This document shows positions 5,083 through 5,432 of a stretch of DNA of 5,432 nt, piece by piece (position 1 is the first letter of the stretch; every line of letters begins with the position of its first letter). The stretch comes from Proteobacteria bacterium UBA6522 (GTDB taxonomy: Bacteria; Pseudomonadota; Gammaproteobacteria; Steroidobacterales; Rariloculaceae), in assembly GCA_002434915.1 (NCBI GenBank), contig DJLG01000145.1, positions 1-5,432 on the forward strand, given 5' to 3'. A program made the translations under genes and the position numbers. The notes beneath the pieces were generated by a model. It had not been told where the DNA came from. It searched no databases and was given only the letters and a program-made list of their open reading frames with translations.

Positions 5083-5432
5083 TCAATAATCTAATATGAC
5101 ACCCTCTGCCGGATTAATTCCTCCGTGGAAGTTTCCTTGATCACGCACGGTACGAGGCTCTCCATTTTCATCGTAATGAACCCAAATTAGTCCGTGTGCA
5201 TCTCCATTACCAGGCATTTCAATTACCTTTAAGAGCTCCCTTGTCTCTACGTCATAGACGTAAATACGTCCTTCACCATTGCTGGTAGACCACATTTCTT
5301 TGCCGTTAGGTGATAAAAGAACATGATCCGCCTTATAGGAAGCATAGAGCGTCTCAACAGCATGTCCTGACTCAGTATCAATAATAGTAATCGTACGCCC
5401 TAAGTGATGTGCCGCCTCCCCTTTGTCGGCAA
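5083..5432 (-). CDS. YVTN/WD40-like beta-propeller protein, C-terminal part only
   Basis: The last 115 residues are open from the right edge of the window to a TGA at 5085-5083; the start lies beyond the window, and the internal Met at 5295 is not the real start. Two propeller blades are clear: GRTITIIDTESGHAVETL (residues 11-28 of the visible part) followed by DHVLLSPNGKEMWSTSNGEG, then RIYVYDVETRELLKVIEMP. The tail contains GDAHGLIWVHYDENG and NFHGGINP, with histidines at 79, 85 and 102. These resemble the blade pattern of the YVTN/YncE and cytochrome d1-like propeller families, in which histidines can be haem ligands, but no ligand role can be assigned here. Without the N-terminus it is unclear whether the protein is secreted or carries a cytochrome or other domain. 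The SCO gene starts 75 bases downstream with no convincing terminator or promoter between, so both probably belong to one unit. Propeller fold is likely; exact family is open. Confidence 0.8.
   Translation of the reverse strand, partial: ADKGEAAHHLGRTITIIDTESGHAVETLYASYKADHVLLSPNGKEMWSTSNGEGRIYVYDVETRELLKVIEMPGNGDAHGLIWVHYDENGEPRTVRDQGNFHGGINPAEGVILDY

Noticed and set aside
5083..5295. A complete 70-residue small protein starting at the Met at 5295
   Set aside because: The same frame stays open to the right edge and encodes another clear propeller blade upstream, so this is the tail of a longer protein.

Overview
The window appears to be a piece of chromosome from a Gram-negative bacterium, most likely an uncultured proteobacterium and plausibly a gammaproteobacterium. 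This rests on periplasmic and inner-membrane proteins with Sec-type signals (SCO/SenC, a CcdA/DsbD-type membrane protein, beta-propellers), on a proteobacterial-looking MoxR/DUF58 pair, and on moderately AT-rich composition. I cannot name a species from sequence alone. Every supported gene lies on the minus strand, so the window reads biologically from right to left. No RNA genes, CRISPR arrays, insertion sequences or phage genes were seen, and no stretch over 300 bases lacks a gene.

Region A (5432 down to about 1826) looks like one transcription unit of four genes. It holds: the C-terminal 115 residues of a YVTN/WD40-type beta-propeller protein that enters from beyond the right edge; a 75-base gap; a 215-residue SCO1/SenC protein with intact CxxxC and His copper ligands (GTG start); 11 bases; a 454-residue membrane protein with an unrecognised periplasmic N-terminal domain fused to a six-helix CcdA/DsbD-type redox core; 9 bases; and a 382-residue secreted beta-propeller. 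A weak hairpin plus a short T run follows the last stop codon. Together the genes suggest a periplasmic redox, metallation or maturation module: thiol electrons cross the membrane through the CcdA-like protein, the SCO protein handles copper or thiols, and two propellers act as redox enzymes, electron carriers or scaffolds. The combined role is inference.

Region B (1651 down to 1 and beyond) is a second unit: a complete MoxR-family AAA+ ATPase and the first 226 residues of a DUF58 protein, joined by a 4-base GTGA stop/start overlap. MoxR/DUF58 pairs are known or proposed to act as chaperones in maturing other protein complexes, often metal-dependent or periplasmic ones. The 174-base gap between the units holds the candidate terminator, a weak candidate promoter and a perfect 10-base palindrome.

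The most interesting points are the CcdA-like protein with its added N-terminal domain, its pairing with SCO and two propellers in place of an obvious thioredoxin-like partner, and the secreted propeller whose only mature-chain cysteine is the next-to-last residue.
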